DNA from: Bartonella ancashensis | GTDB taxonomy: Bacteria; Pseudomonadota; Alphaproteobacteria; Rhizobiales; Rhizobiaceae | NCBI RefSeq assembly: GCF_001281405.1 | Contig: NZ_CP010401.1 | Coordinates: 1,403,696-1,467,695 of the forward strand | DNA length: 64,000 nt | Direction: 5' to 3' | Shown: positions 1 to 13,714 of the stretch, in pieces | Position numbering within the stretch: the stretch's first letter is position 1 | How the letters are laid out: each line of letters begins with the position of its first letter | Notes under the pieces: model-generated | Seen by the model: the letters and a program-made list of their open reading frames with translations, nothing else | Told to the model about the DNA's origin: nothing | Databases searched by the model: none | Translations under genes and position numbers: made by a program

Positions 1-819
1 CTGATAACGCTCTTTTACTACCTGCGTTCGCAGAATCTCTTTAACATCATCAAATGCAGGCGGCTGCCTTAAACGACGATCTTCTACCTTAATAATGTGC
101 CAACCAAATGGGCTTTCAACAGGTTCCTCCGTGTATTCACCAACTTTCAAACGAAACGCCGCATCTTCAAAGGGTTTAACCATCTGACCCTGACTAAAAT
201 AGCCAAGATTGCCACCAACAGCAGCCGATCCATCTGTGGAATCCTTTTTTGCGATTTCTTCAAAATCTTCACCTTTTTTCAAACGCTCGATGAGTGCTCT
301 CGCTTCTTCCTCTGTTTTAACCAGAATATGACGCGCCTTTACCTCATCTTCTTTAGGAAAAGAGGTAACCTCCTTGTCATACAAAACTTTTAAATCAGAA
401 TCCGTAATTTTATCAACAACTACCTGTTTAAAATAAATCTGCTGAAGAACATTATCACGCATCATCGCCATACGCTTATCGTAGGTTTCTGTTTTATCAA
501 TACCCTTCCTAAGAGCCTCCTTAGCAAGAGCTTGCATATCCAAATAGGCTTTCAAAACAGTTACACGACGCTGTTCATCAGGGATACGAGATAAATTAGA
601 ATTAATTTCAAGCGCCAATTCATCTAGCTGTCCTACCGTAATGCTCTTACCATCAATGACAGCCATAACATGAGAAGGAGAAAGTGTTTTCTCAGAAGTC
701 CTTTCCAAACTGCTCAAATCATTTTGCGCAAACTTCATATCACCGCGAGCTATCACTGCCAAACTTGTACCTACCAACAAAGTTGGCACCAAAAACAGCG
801 AGGTAAATCTGAATTTCAT
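1..819 (-). CDS. PpiC/parvulin-type peptidyl-prolyl isomerase, partial
   Basis: The minus-strand frame is open from an ATG at 819 to the left edge of the window (273 codons, C-terminus missing). An AGGAG-type ribosome binding site lies just upstream. The N-terminus (MKFRFTSLFLVPTLLVGTS) is a signal peptide, so the protein is exported. A SurA/PrsA-like helical region is followed from about residue 160 by a parvulin domain, recognised by KARHILVKT, GGNLGYFSQGQMVKPFE and SPFGWHIIKVE. Such proteins catalyse prolyl isomerisation and chaperone outer-membrane proteins in the periplasm. It is divergent from secA. The family is clear; the exact orthologue is not, so no symbol is given. Confidence 0.88.
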   Translation of the reverse strand, partial: MKFRFTSLFLVPTLLVGTSLAVIARGDMKFAQNDLSSLERTSEKTLSPSHVMAVIDGKSITVGQLDELALEINSNLSRIPDEQRRVTVLKAYLDMQALAKEALRKGIDKTETYDKRMAMMRDNVLQQIYFKQVVVDKITDSDLKVLYDKEVTSFPKEDEVKARHILVKTEEEARALIERLKKGEDFEEIAKKDSTDGSAAVGGNLGYFSQGQMVKPFEDAAFRLKVGEYTEEPVESPFGWHIIKVEDRRLRQPPAFDDVKEILRTQVVKERYQ

Positions 820-1216
820 AAATGTACTCCTTGAAAATAAACGCACGTTTGGAATCTTAAACTTCTTCGTACCATAACACTTTAGATTTTAACAGATAAA
901 TTAGCCACTTTATTTCAAAATAGCACAAGATTAGTTTTTCCAATTTACGTGTAAGAAACACCGTACCAACCACAAAATGTTTTGTATTCTGTCCGCCAAA
1001 TGATGAACCAAAGTTGACACAACGCACTTCCCCCCTTATCTCTACCTTAAGAGAATTACACGGAAAAGCTGCATGTTGAAACATAAGGTAACACCACTTA
1101 TATCTTAGGAACTGCTTGTATCCTAACTGTGCATAAGTATATTTACCAACGATCATGTGAGTATCGCGTATGAAGCATCATGCTGCAGTGACAACAAATG
1201 AAAGAAAGGACCAGAA
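820..1216. other. Intergenic region between divergent ppiC-like gene and secA
   Basis: This 397-bp gap must hold the promoters of both divergent genes. A 99-codon minus-strand frame (857-1156) has no recognisable domain and no convincing ribosome binding site. I see no RNA gene or clear operator. Confidence 0.5.
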
Positions 1217-3934
1217 ATGGTCAGCTTGAGTACTATTGCACGCAAATTTTGGGGTTCAACGCGCGAACGCTATATAAAAACCCTTAGTCAAAAGGCTGTG
1301 CACATTAATGAGCTAGAAGAACAATTTCAAAAATTGAGTGATGTGCAACTTTGCCAAAAAACGGATGAATTTCGTCAACGATTAACTGAGGGAGCAACTC
1401 TTGATTCTATCTTGTTAGAAGCTTTTGCAGTCGTGCGTGAAGCTTCAAAGCGTGTGTACGGCATGCGTCCTTTCGATGTACAGCTCATTGGTGGGATGGT
1501 TTTGCACAATAGAGGAATCGCCGAAATGCGTACAGGCGAAGGCAAAACGCTCATGGCAACCTTACCGGTTTACCTTAACGCATTAGAAGGAAAGGGTGTA
1601 CACGTTGTCACAGTTAACGACTACCTTGCTCGCAGAGATGCTGATGCAATGGGGAAAATTTATAGCTTCTTGGGCTTAACAACAGGCGTTATTTTACATG
1701 ATCTTGATAAAGATGCCCGTAAAAAAGCCTACGCGTGTGATATCACTTACGCAACAAATAACGAGTTGGGTTTTGATTATTTGCGTGACAACATGGTTTT
1801 TGACCCAGTTCAGATGGTCCAACGTGGGCACCATTACGCAATTATTGATGAGGTTGATTCAATCTTAATCGATGAAGCACGTACTCCTCTCATCATTTCT
1901 GGTCCTCTAGAAGATCGTACAGATTTTTATAATCTCATGAATGCATTTATTTCTGATCTTAGCCAAGAAGATTACGAAATAGACGAAAAGCAAAAAACAA
2001 CAATATTTACCGAAATTGGAACTGAAAAGATTGAAAAATTGCTCAAAGAAGCTGGGCACCTAAAAAATGATAGTCTGTATGATATTGAGAATGTCGCTAT
2101 TGTCCATCATATCAATAATGCCTTGAAGGCCCATAAGCTATTTTCTCGTGACAAAGACTACATCATCCGTAATGATGAAATTGTTATTATTGATGAATTT
2201 ACAGGGCGTATGATGCCAGGACGGCGTTATTCTGAAGGTCTACACCAGGCATTAGAAGCCAAAGAGCATGTTCCAATTCAGCCAGAAAATCAAACATTAG
2301 CTTCTATTACTTTCCAAAATTACTTCCGTATGTACAAAAAATTATCTGGTATGACGGGAACTGCAACAACAGAAGCGGAGGAATTCAGCAACATTTATGA
2401 CCTTGATGTTGTTGAAATTCCTACAAATCTTCCTGTACAACGTCTTGATGAAGATGATGAAATTTATCGTACAACAGAAGAAAAATATCGTGCTATTATA
2501 CGTGATATACGCCAAGCACATGAAAAAGGACAACCAGTTCTCGTTGGTACCACTTCCATTCAAAAATCAGAACAGCTTGCAGAACGACTAAAAAAAGAAG
2601 GGATAATTAATTTTCAAGTCCTGAATGCACGTTACCATGAACAAGAGGCATACATTATCGCGCAAGCAGGTGTTCCTGGTGCAATAACCATAGCAACCAA
2701 CATGGCTGGTCGTGGAACAGATATACAACTTGGTGGAAATATCGAAATGCGGCTCCAACAAGAATTACATAATGTATCTGACGCAGCAGAAAAAATTGCC
2801 AAAACTGAAGAAATCAAAAAAGACGTTCAACAACTTAAAGAAAAAGCTCTGGCTGCCGGTGGTCTCTACGTCCTTGCGACCGAACGTCATGAAAGTCGCC
2901 GGATTGACAACCAACTTCGTGGCCGCTCCGGCCGTCAGGGTGACCCTGGTCGCTCAAAATTCTTCCTTTCTCTTCAAGATGATTTGATGAGAATCTTTGG
3001 ATCTGAGCGCATGGATGGCATATTACAGAAACTCGGCTTAAAAGAAGATGAAGCCATTATCCATCCATGGATCAACAAAGCACTTGAAAAAGCTCAAAAG
3101 AAGGTTGAAGCACGAAATTTTGAAATTCGTAAAAATCTCTTAAAATACGATGATGTAATGAATGATCAACGTAAAGTTATTTTTGAGCAGCGCATAGAAA
3201 TCATGCATGCAGAAAATTTAACCGAAATGATTTCTGAAATGCGCAACGATGTCATCGAAGATTTGGTAGAAACCTATATCCCATCTGGCACATATTCTGA
3301 AAAGTGGGATATGAAAACTCTACAAGAAGAACTCTATAAATCATTTAATCTTGAGCTTCCTATGGAAGAATGGGCAAATGAAGATGGGATCGCTGAAGAA
3401 GAAATTTTCCAACGCATATCAAATGCTGCTATAAAATCTGAAAATGAACGCTTTGAAAACATCCCCCCAGAAATAATGCTTTATTGCTATAAAACAATAT
3501 TGCTCGAAACAATTGATGTCTTGTGGCGTGAACATTTAATCAGCTTAGATCATCTACGTTCTGTTGTTGGTTTTCGTGGCTACGCACAAAGAGACCCGCT
3601 TAGTGAATATAAAACCGAAGCATTTGAGCTTTTTCAAGCCATGCTTAAAAATTTACGCAAAAATGTTATTTCTAAGCTTATGCACTTTGAAATTGTTCAA
3701 AAACCCATAGAATCCGAAATTATTGAAAAAGAGCAAAAAACAAACTCCATATCTGAAAATCCAGACAAAGAAGATAGTGATCTACTATGGACACAAAAAC
3801 GAGATAATACTCTTACTCGTCCAGAAGAGCGTGACCCCAATAACCCAATGACGTGGGGAAAAATTGGACGGAATGAAATTTGTCCTTGTAACTCAGGAAA
3901 AAAATACAAACATTGTCATGGGGCTTTTATCTAA
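1217..3934 (+). CDS. secA: Preprotein translocase ATPase SecA
   Basis: SecA drives secretory proteins through SecYEG by ATP hydrolysis at the inner membrane. The protein has 905 residues, the usual size for Alphaproteobacteria. Walker A is at about 103-111 (MRTGEGKTL) and the DEVD Walker B at about 210. Superfamily 2 motifs NMAGRGTD (about 495) and [10 protein letters not shown] (about 568) follow. The C-terminus carries the zinc/SecB-binding element with C889, C891, C900 and H901. The ATG at 1217 follows a GAAAGGA ribosome binding site. The gene is intact, with the Fur-family regulator starting 16 bp after its stop. Confidence 0.98.
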   Translation: MVSLSTIARKFWGSTRERYIKTLSQKAVHINELEEQFQKLSDVQLCQKTDEFRQRLTEGATLDSILLEAFAVVREASKRVYGMRPFDVQLIGGMVLHNRGIAEMRTGEGKTLMATLPVYLNALEGKGVHVVTVNDYLARRDADAMGKIYSFLGLTTGVILHDLDKDARKKAYACDITYATNNELGFDYLRDNMVFDPVQMVQRGHHYAIIDEVDSILIDEARTPLIISGPLEDRTDFYNLMNAFISDLSQEDYEIDEKQKTTIFTEIGTEKIEKLLKEAGHLKNDSLYDIENVAIVHHINNALKAHKLFSRDKDYIIRNDEIVIIDEFTGRMMPGRRYSEGLHQALEAKEHVPIQPENQTLASITFQNYFRMYKKLSGMTGTATTEAEEFSNIYDLDVVEIPTNLPVQRLDEDDEIYRTTEEKYRAIIRDIRQAHEKGQPVLVGTTSIQKSEQLAERLKKEGIINFQVLNARYHEQEAYIIAQAGVPGAITIATNMAGRGTDIQLGGNIEMRLQQELHNVSDAAEKIAKTEEIKKDVQQLKEKALAAGGLYVLATERHESRRIDNQLRGRSGRQGDPGRSKFFLSLQDDLMRIFGSERMDGILQKLGLKEDEAIIHPWINKALEKAQKKVEARNFEIRKNLLKYDDVMNDQRKVIFEQRIEIMHAENLTEMISEMRNDVIEDLVETYIPSGTYSEKWDMKTLQEELYKSFNLELPMEEWANEDGIAEEEIFQRISNAAIKSENERFENIPPEIMLYCYKTILLETIDVLWREHLISLDHLRSVVGFRGYAQRDPLSEYKTEAFELFQAMLKNLRKNVISKLMHFEIVQKPIESEIIEKEQKTNSISENPDKEDSDLLWTQKRDNTLTRPEERDPNNPMTWGKIGRNEICPCNSGKKYKHCHGAFI

Positions 3935-3950
3935 AAAGTAGACACTCAGA

Positions 3951-4430
3951 ATGAATAAATGGAAAGATTATGAACAAACACTCCGTGCTATGCTAAGCAG
4001 TGCAGGATTAAAGATGACGCGTCAAAGACGTCTCATCCTTAATATTTTGATCTCTATGGATGATCATCCAAGTGCCTTTGAAATTTTTAAACGCGCCAGC
4101 AAAGTAGATCCAACCATTTCATTATCCACTATTTATCGCACAATGAAAACACTAGAAGAACATGGAACGGTTCATCGTCATACTTTCAGTGGAGAACCAT
4201 CTCGTTTTGAACAAGCAGATGGAAAACATCACGATCATCTCATTGACATAGAAACAGGACAAATTATTGAATTCAGCTCAAATCTTATTGAACAATTGCA
4301 AGAGGAGATAGCTCACTCCCTCGGTTACAATGTTATCCATCATCGTTTCGAGCTTTACGGAAAAAAACAAAATTCCTCAAACAACGTTTCTATGAATGGA
4401 GTAAAAAAACGTTCCCATAATAGAGTTTAG
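3951..4430 (+). CDS. fur: Fur/Mur family metal-responsive repressor
   Basis: This is a 159-residue Fur-superfamily regulator. A winged helix-turn-helix fills residues 12-80 ([19 protein letters not shown] is the recognition region), followed by the metal-site motif HHDH at 93-96 and further ligands near H130-H131. The protein contains no cysteine at all, so the CxxC structural zinc site of gamma-proteobacterial Fur is absent. That is usual for the Fur/Mur branch of Rhizobiales, where the orthologue often senses manganese as well as iron. It follows secA closely. Whether this is functionally Fur or Mur cannot be decided from sequence alone; Irr and Zur look less likely because the [11 protein letters not shown] context is of Fur type. 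Confidence 0.85.
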   Translation: MNKWKDYEQTLRAMLSSAGLKMTRQRRLILNILISMDDHPSAFEIFKRASKVDPTISLSTIYRTMKTLEEHGTVHRHTFSGEPSRFEQADGKHHDHLIDIETGQIIEFSSNLIEQLQEEIAHSLGYNVIHHRFELYGKKQNSSNNVSMNGVKKRSHNRV

Positions 4431-4552
4431 CGTAAATTCCACTGAAAGTTTTGTAGTCTTTATTGGCAAAAATATCTTTCTATTTTATCAGTTTTCTATC
4501 GTCGGATAGTTATTCATTTCTTATATCAAACTAGAGTTAGATTAGTCTTATC

Positions 4553-5626
4553 ATGATTTCTTTACCAAAAGATCGTATAAAGCAACTAGAAAAACGCTTT
4601 GAAATGATTGAAAGCCAAATGGCTGAAAATCCAAACGCTGAAGTTTATGTAAAATTAGCATCCGAGTATGCAGAATTACAGCCAATTGTTAACTCTGTAC
4701 GAGCCTTAAATGCTCTCTATGAAGAAGTTGGTGATCTTGAGATTATAGCAAGCGATACCAAAACAGATACAGAGATGCGTTCTCTTGTCCAAGAAGAGCT
4801 CCCATTATTGCGTCAAAAAATTGAACATCTTGAAAAAGACTTGCAGATTCTTCTTCTTCCTAAAGACATCGCTGATGAAAAAAGTGCTATAATTGAAATC
4901 CGTGCTGGAACTGGTGGATCAGAAGCCGCACTTTTTGCTGGTGATCTTTTTCGTATGTATGAGCGTTATGCCAGTATTCATAACTGGAAAGTTGAAATCA
5001 TTTCATTAAGCGATGGTGAAATTGGAGGATACAAAGAAATCATTGCAACCATTTCAGGGAAAGGTGTCTTTTCTAAGTTGAAATTTGAATCAGGTGTTCA
5101 CCGTGTACAACGGATTCCTGAAACAGAAACAAGTGGACGCATCCATACATCAGCAGCTACTGTTGCAGTACTACCAGAAGCTGAAGAAATTGATATTGAA
5201 ATCCGCCCTGAAGACATTCGTATTGATACGATGCGAGCGTCAGGTGCAGGTGGACAACATGTTAATACGACAGATTCTGCAGTTCGCATCACTCATATTC
5301 CAACAGGCATTATGGTGGTACAAGCAGAAAAATCACAGCACCAAAATCGAGCGCGTGCACTCCAAATTTTACGCTCACGTTTATTAGATATCGAAAGACA
5401 AAAAGCTGAAACTGAACGCTCAGCATCTCGCAAAACCCAAGTTGGCTCCGGTGATCGATCAGAACGTATTCGCACATATAATTTTCCACAAGGACGTGTT
5501 ACAGACCACCGTATTAACCTCACTTTATACAAGCTTGATCGCATCATGGAAGGAAATCTTGATGAGATTATTGATGCACTTATTTCTGATTACCAAACAA
5601 CTCTCCTAACTGAGATAGATGGATAA
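4553..5626 (+). CDS. prfA: Peptide chain release factor 1
   Basis: RF1 recognises UAA and UAG in the ribosomal A site and triggers peptide release. The 357-residue protein has the GGQ hydrolysis motif (SGAGGQHVN) at about 233-235. The codon-recognition loop is [10 protein letters not shown] near 187, where PET fills the place of the PxT tripeptide. The C-terminal [14 protein letters not shown] segment is typical. The ribosome binding site is weak. prmC, whose product methylates the GGQ glutamine, starts 3 bp after the stop, so the pair is almost certainly cotranscribed and translationally coupled. The gene looks intact. RF1 reads TAG, which matters for the amber codons noted in the phage region. 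Confidence 0.97.
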   Translation: MISLPKDRIKQLEKRFEMIESQMAENPNAEVYVKLASEYAELQPIVNSVRALNALYEEVGDLEIIASDTKTDTEMRSLVQEELPLLRQKIEHLEKDLQILLLPKDIADEKSAIIEIRAGTGGSEAALFAGDLFRMYERYASIHNWKVEIISLSDGEIGGYKEIIATISGKGVFSKLKFESGVHRVQRIPETETSGRIHTSAATVAVLPEAEEIDIEIRPEDIRIDTMRASGAGGQHVNTTDSAVRITHIPTGIMVVQAEKSQHQNRARALQILRSRLLDIERQKAETERSASRKTQVGSGDRSERIRTYNFPQGRVTDHRINLTLYKLDRIMEGNLDEIIDALISDYQTTLLTEIDG

Positions 5627-5629
5627 CTT

Positions 5630-9604
<3,975 letters not shown>

Positions 9605-9614
<10 letters not shown>

Positions 9615-10003
9615 TTTTTCCAAAATTCTCTTAATCCCTCTTTAACAAAAACAACATCTTCATCGGTTCCGCGTAACTCAAAATTATAAAGACGAGGCAC
9701 AAAACACTTTTCTGCAATGATCTTACTCGCCAAACTATAATTGCGACCAAAATTGCGATTGCCACCGCCTATAACCCCACGTATTAATTGGCGATTTTCC
9801 AACTCATTCAAGAAGCGAATAACTGGCTTTGGCACAGCCATTCTTCCTTCTCCATCTGCGTAAGTAGGCACAACCAACACATAAGGCTCACGAACCAATA
9901 CAGGGGGCTTTTTCTTATCAATTTTCAAAGACCTCTGACCAAGCCGACCAACGAAATGCTCGGTATTCCCTGTCACACTTGAATAATAAACAATGAGCCC
10001 CAT
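9605..10003 (-). CDS. nrdI: Flavodoxin-like NrdI
   Basis: NrdI is a small flavoprotein that supplies oxidant for assembly of the Mn2-tyrosyl cofactor of NrdF. The 132-residue protein begins with the FMN phosphate loop [12 protein letters not shown], and has PTYADGEG and [11 protein letters not shown], the characteristic flavin-ring loops of NrdI. Its ATG shares one base with the nrdH stop (TAATG), and its 3' end overlaps the nrdE start. It lies between nrdH and nrdE as in most class Ib operons. Its presence argues that the NrdF here is manganese-loaded. Confidence 0.96.
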
Positions 10004-10227
10004 TAGCTACAAAGATTATTGATCATATCTGGTCTAAACCCTGACCAATGGTTATCACCACAAACCACAACAGGAACTTGACGATATCCCAAAGACTGAA
10101 CAAAATCATAAGCCTGTTCATCACGAGAAATATCAACAACGCGATAGTGGACCCCCTTAGCATCGAAGGCGCGGTAAGTGGCATTACATTGAACGCACGA
10201 CGGCTTACTGTAAATAGTGACAGGCAT
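10003..10227 (-). CDS. nrdH: Glutaredoxin-like NrdH-redoxin
   Basis: NrdH is the thioredoxin-reductase-dependent electron donor of class Ib reductases. The protein starts MPVTIYSKPSCVQC, with the CxxC redox pair in the typical C-V-Q-C form, and ends GFRPDMINNL, the conserved NrdH tail. I chose the ATG at 10227 (74 residues) because a GGAG ribosome binding site lies a few bases upstream; a TTG at 10236 overlaps that site and is unlikely to be the start. It is the first gene of nrdHIEF, with its stop overlapping the nrdI start by one base. Upstream sits a pair of 11-bp direct repeats. Confidence 0.95.
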   Translation of the reverse strand: MPVTIYSKPSCVQCNATYRAFDAKGVHYRVVDISRDEQAYDFVQSLGYRQVPVVVCGDNHWSGFRPDMINNLCS

Positions 10228-10277
10228 TATCTCCAACTTTCATATTTCAAAAAACAACCCTAAAAGAATTAATTTCG

Positions 10278-10308
10278 ATAATTGCAAAACACCCCACATA
10301 ATTGCAAA
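10278..10308 (-). promoter_or_regulatory. Two 11-bp direct repeats upstream of nrdH
   Basis: The element ATAATTGCAAA occurs at 10278-10288 and again at 10298-10308, spaced 20 bp (about two helical turns) and 51 to 81 bp upstream of the nrdH start. The same-face spacing suggests tandem binding of a regulator. The core TTGCAA resembles the TGCAA half-sites I associate with Mur/Fur boxes in Rhizobiales, which would fit a manganese-dependent reductase, but it is not a textbook NrdR box. The regulator is inference. Confidence 0.4.
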
Positions 10309-10869
10309 TACTACATAACGACTTACGGATACTCAAAAACGATAAAAACTATATACAACACACACGCAGGCTAATTTAGACAACGGCAACATGCACCAAA
10401 CACAGCCTAGATTACTACACTTATTTTCCAAAAAAACAAAAACACCGATGCACAATCATTACCACCAACACACCCCTCCGGAACAACCACCCGCTGTGAG
10501 CCTAATCTCTTCGTTGTATTCGAACACTCTCAACACAAAAGCAAAACACCTCTTTCCATGTCCTGCACATCACATAACGGACCTCGAGCCTATAAACAGC
10601 CCCTTCCCCTTTGCCAAAACTCTTAGCAAAACTTCTTCTATTACATCAACACAACCCCACTCGCTACCATACAGAAAAACGAAGCTCCACGAAACGCACT
10701 CTATACTTTAAAGCACACTCTATAGAATCATTAACTATCATGATGCTATATATAGTATATATATACGTTATTGCGTGCAAGAAAAATTCAAACGCTATTT
10801 AAATTTTCCACGACCTTCGCATTACGGGTACAGTAATCCGCTTAAGATAAATACAATAACCTAATATCA
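10309..10869. other. Non-coding region between nrd and znu operons
   Basis: This stretch has a strongly C/A-rich plus strand up to about 10700 and then an alternating TA tract (about 10743-10766). An open frame at 10391-10711 encodes a low-complexity H/P/T-rich peptide that reflects base composition. I find no tRNA, riboswitch or recognisable gene remnant. Confidence 0.4.
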
Positions 10870-10898
10870 TTGACAAATGTAACTATATAACATAACTT
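10870..10898 (+). promoter_or_regulatory. Candidate znuCBA promoter and Zur-like operator
   Basis: A perfect -35 hexamer TTGACA (10870-10875) is followed by an AT-rich segment with TAACTT about 17 bp on. Between them lies an imperfect palindrome, ATGTAACTATATAACAT (10877-10893), with ATGT/ACAT arms. This resembles alpha-proteobacterial Zur boxes and would overlap RNA polymerase binding. Position and symmetry are seen; assignment to Zur is inference. Confidence 0.42.
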
Positions 10899-10921
10899 CA
10901 CAAGAGGTGGAAACCTCAAAT

Positions 10922-11686
10922 ATGGCATGCTCTATGAATTTACACGTCGACAATATAACGTTAGGATATACGAACAGGAAAATTGTAAAGAACTTCTCTG
11001 CAGTTATTACTGCAGGCTCGTCTGTTGCAATCATCGGTGATAATGGCGCTGGAAAATCCACGTTTCTTAAGGCCATTGCAGGACTAATCAAACCTATTAG
11101 TGGTACGATAACAAAATCAACGAAAAGTCGTATTGCTTACCTTGCTCAACAGTGTGATATCGACAGAACATTTCCAATTAATGTAGAAGAACTTGTTAAA
11201 ACAGGGCTATGGTTTTTCTGCGGGCTATTAAAAAATCAGGCCCCTTACCAATCTAAAATCCATAATGCACTAGAAACAGTTGGACTTTCTGCATTAAAAA
11301 AATCATCACTCGATAAATTATCAAACGGCCAATTGCAACGTGCCCTTTTTGCGCGTATCATCGTGCAGAATTCTGACATTATATTACTCGATGAGCCCTT
11401 CAACGGTATCGACCTTAATACTCAAAAAGACCTTCTTTCACTAATTGCTCATTGGCAAAGGCAAGGTCGGACGATACTTACAGCACTGCACGATCCCCTT
11501 ATAGTACAAAAACATTTCCCTAAAATAATTCAGATTGATAAACAACACGCCTCTTACGAAGAAACAACTCCACTTTTAGAAATGGATGATCATAACACTA
11601 CACCTCCTTTTATGAGCAATCTTTTTCCTATCAAGCAGCAAAAAAACTATTTCAAAACCAACTTTTCTAGGCAAACTGGATTGTAA
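10922..11686 (+). CDS. znuC: Zinc ABC transporter ATPase ZnuC
   Basis: ZnuC powers zinc import with ZnuB and ZnuA. Walker A is GDNGAGKST (about residues 36-44), the signature loop is SNGQLQRALFARI (about 134), and Walker B is IILLDEPF. I favour the ATG at 10922 because AAGAGGTGG (10902-10910) precedes it; the frame also opens at a GTG at 10907 inside that ribosome binding site. The signature is SNGQ rather than LSGGQ, as is common in ZnuC. znuB starts 3 bp after the stop. The C-terminal extension of about 40 residues is hydrophilic. Confidence 0.93.
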   Translation: MACSMNLHVDNITLGYTNRKIVKNFSAVITAGSSVAIIGDNGAGKSTFLKAIAGLIKPISGTITKSTKSRIAYLAQQCDIDRTFPINVEELVKTGLWFFCGLLKNQAPYQSKIHNALETVGLSALKKSSLDKLSNGQLQRALFARIIVQNSDIILLDEPFNGIDLNTQKDLLSLIAHWQRQGRTILTALHDPLIVQKHFPKIIQIDKQHASYEETTPLLEMDDHNTTPPFMSNLFPIKQQKNYFKTNFSRQTGL

Positions 11687-11689
11687 GAT

Positions 11690-12559
11690 ATGTACGCATT
11701 CTTTCTTGCTCCTTTCATTGATTTTCAGTTTATGTTAAACGCTTTAATAGCTTCAATTTTATTAACAATCAGTGCCTGTCCTATTGGAGTATTTTTAGCA
11801 CTACGTGGTATGAGTTTAACAGGTGACGCCATATCTCATGCCATTCTCCCAGGTGTTGCTATTGCTTTTCTCCTTTTTGGTCTCTCTCTCATACCTATGA
11901 CAATTGGTGGTATCTTGGCAGGAATCTTTGTCGCGTTAGCAACCGCTTTAATTTCACGCAATAGCGTCCAAAAAGAAGACGCATCGATGGCTGTTTTTTA
12001 CCTCATTGCACTGGCAGCAGGTGTTACCATCATTTCGATCAAAGGATCAATGATTGATCTTCTCCACCTTTTATTTGGTTCAATCCTTGCGATTGATACA
12101 CAAAACCTCTGGTTAATTGGCACTATAACCGTGGTAACAGGAAGTAGTGTATGCATTTTTTGGCGTGCTTTTGTGATAGAAAGCCTTGATCCTTTATTCT
12201 TTAAGTCGTTTTCTTCATTGGGGAAATATACGCATATATTACTACTCAAACTTATGGTGTGTAATTTAGTCGGCGGTTTTCAATCGCTTGGAACGCTATT
12301 GTCTATCGGCATCATGATGATTCCAGCTATCACAGCTCGTTTTTGGTTTGCACGTCTTGGGCCTATCTGTATATTCTCCATCGTTTTCGGAATGATTTCT
12401 AGTATATTTGGCCTACTACTATCTTTTCATATGTCAATTCCATCTGGACCAGCTATTATCATGGTTGCGGGATCTATTTACCTTCTTTCCTGTCTTATAA
12501 GCCCGTATGGCCTCATTGCGACATGGTTTCCTCGCTTTTCTCATACTTCTACAGAATAA
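11690..12559 (+). CDS. znuB: Zinc ABC transporter permease ZnuB
   Basis: This 289-residue integral membrane protein of the ABC-3 family forms the zinc channel. Multiple hydrophobic segments are evident, starting with MLNALIASILLTISACPIGV. The conserved GDAISHAILPGVAIA segment near residue 45 is the hallmark of Mn/Zn permeases, and FQSLGTLLSIGIMMIPA is a second family signature. It lies 3 bp after znuC, and znuA follows 10 bp after its stop, so the three are one operon. The gene appears intact. Confidence 0.94.
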   Translation: MYAFFLAPFIDFQFMLNALIASILLTISACPIGVFLALRGMSLTGDAISHAILPGVAIAFLLFGLSLIPMTIGGILAGIFVALATALISRNSVQKEDASMAVFYLIALAAGVTIISIKGSMIDLLHLLFGSILAIDTQNLWLIGTITVVTGSSVCIFWRAFVIESLDPLFFKSFSSLGKYTHILLLKLMVCNLVGGFQSLGTLLSIGIMMIPAITARFWFARLGPICIFSIVFGMISSIFGLLLSFHMSIPSGPAIIMVAGSIYLLSCLISPYGLIATWFPRFSHTSTE

Positions 12560-12569
12560 GGAGATAATT

Positions 12570-13487
12570 ATGCATAAACTCACTAAGCAGCTTGCTCTTT
12601 TAGGCTTTTTTCCTTTTTCCTTTTTTTCCTACGCACATACAATCAAAACCGTTGTAAGTTTTTCTATTCTTGCAGACATAGTCGGCAATATAGGGGGTAA
12701 CCACATTTCTGTAACAACCCTTGTCGGTCCTAATGCGAACATTCACACCTACGAACCAACGCCTAGCGATGCACAAATTATAAAACAAGCTGATATTATT
12801 TTTATAAATGGACTTCATTTAGAAAATTTTATTGACCGACTCATCAAAGCAAGCGGCACTAAGGCTCCCCTCATAGAAGCAAGTACTAGCATTATCCCCC
12901 TTAAAGCAAAAAACCATACTCACAACGCACATCATCATTCTGAAAGCAGTCTAGATCCACATGCTTGGCAAAGCATCACTAATGTAAAAACTTATGTCAA
13001 AAATATAGCAACTGCTCTTTGTAAGATAGACCAAAAATCGTGTAAAAATTACAATAAAAATGCCGATGATTATATTCAAAAACTCGATACTAAACAAAAG
13101 GCAATTATGGCGCAGATTGCAACTATTCCAGAAAAAAAACGTACAATCATTACATCCCATGATTCTTTCAACTACTTTGCTCACGAGTACGACTTTACCG
13201 TGCTTTCTCCTGAAAGTGTCTCAACAGAAATAGAAGCTACCGCAGCAGATGTTGCCAAACTCATTCGGCAGATAAAAGATAAGAACGTTTCCGCGGTGTT
13301 TGTTGAAAATATATCTAATCCACGTCTTATTAAGCAAATTTCAAGGGAAACAGGACTTACGATTGGTGGTATTCTTTACTCCGATGCACTATCAGAAAAA
13401 AATGGACCGGCTGCAACTTACATCGATATGATACAACATAATATTGATACCATCATCAATTCAATAACAAAAAATCAAAGCACATAA
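12570..13487 (+). CDS. znuA: Zinc-binding periplasmic protein ZnuA
   Basis: ZnuA captures zinc in the periplasm and hands it to ZnuB. I take the ATG at 12570, directly after an AAGGAG site, giving 305 residues with a signal peptide (MHKLTKQLALLGFFPFSFF). Metal ligands are expected in NGLHLENF, DPHAWQS and TSHDSFNYF. A short histidine-rich loop (NHTHNAHHHSE) just before DPHAW distinguishes zinc from manganese binding proteins of this cluster A-I family. The frame extends 21 codons further upstream into znuB but has no ribosome binding site there. Confidence 0.94.
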   Translation: MHKLTKQLALLGFFPFSFFSYAHTIKTVVSFSILADIVGNIGGNHISVTTLVGPNANIHTYEPTPSDAQIIKQADIIFINGLHLENFIDRLIKASGTKAPLIEASTSIIPLKAKNHTHNAHHHSESSLDPHAWQSITNVKTYVKNIATALCKIDQKSCKNYNKNADDYIQKLDTKQKAIMAQIATIPEKKRTIITSHDSFNYFAHEYDFTVLSPESVSTEIEATAADVAKLIRQIKDKNVSAVFVENISNPRLIKQISRETGLTIGGILYSDALSEKNGPAATYIDMIQHNIDTIINSITKNQST

Positions 13488-13714
13488 TGTAACCTTGTTC
13501 TATTTCGATCGTTCCATCACAAACCGCAAAAGTGATTATAGTCTATGATGATAGCAATGGTGAACTTGATATAATCTCTCAATTTTGTTTGACCTTTTCA
13601 TAGTTCATGTTTAAATGGTCTTGCATTACTCCGGACGGATCCATGCATGAGACTTTCATGAATGATATTGAATGTTAGAATAATTTTTCTTTTGGCTTAT
13701 TAAGGGGGTAAATT

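Noticed and set aside
857..1156. 99-codon minus-strand frame upstream of secA
   Set aside because: No domain, no convincing ribosome binding site, and it occupies the region expected to hold divergent promoters.
9615..9623. TTG start for nrdE, and similar TTG starts for nrdH, guaB and rlmH
   Set aside because: In nrdH and rlmH the TTG overlaps the ribosome binding site of a downstream ATG or GTG; for nrdE and guaB an ATG lies two or three codons on.
10391..10711. 106-codon plus-strand frame rich in His, Pro and Thr
   Set aside because: Composition follows the local C/A bias; no start signal and no recognisable fold.
10743..10766. Alternating TA tract as a promoter or operator
   Set aside because: Simple-sequence composition in AT-rich DNA; no associated -35 element or start codon at a suitable distance.
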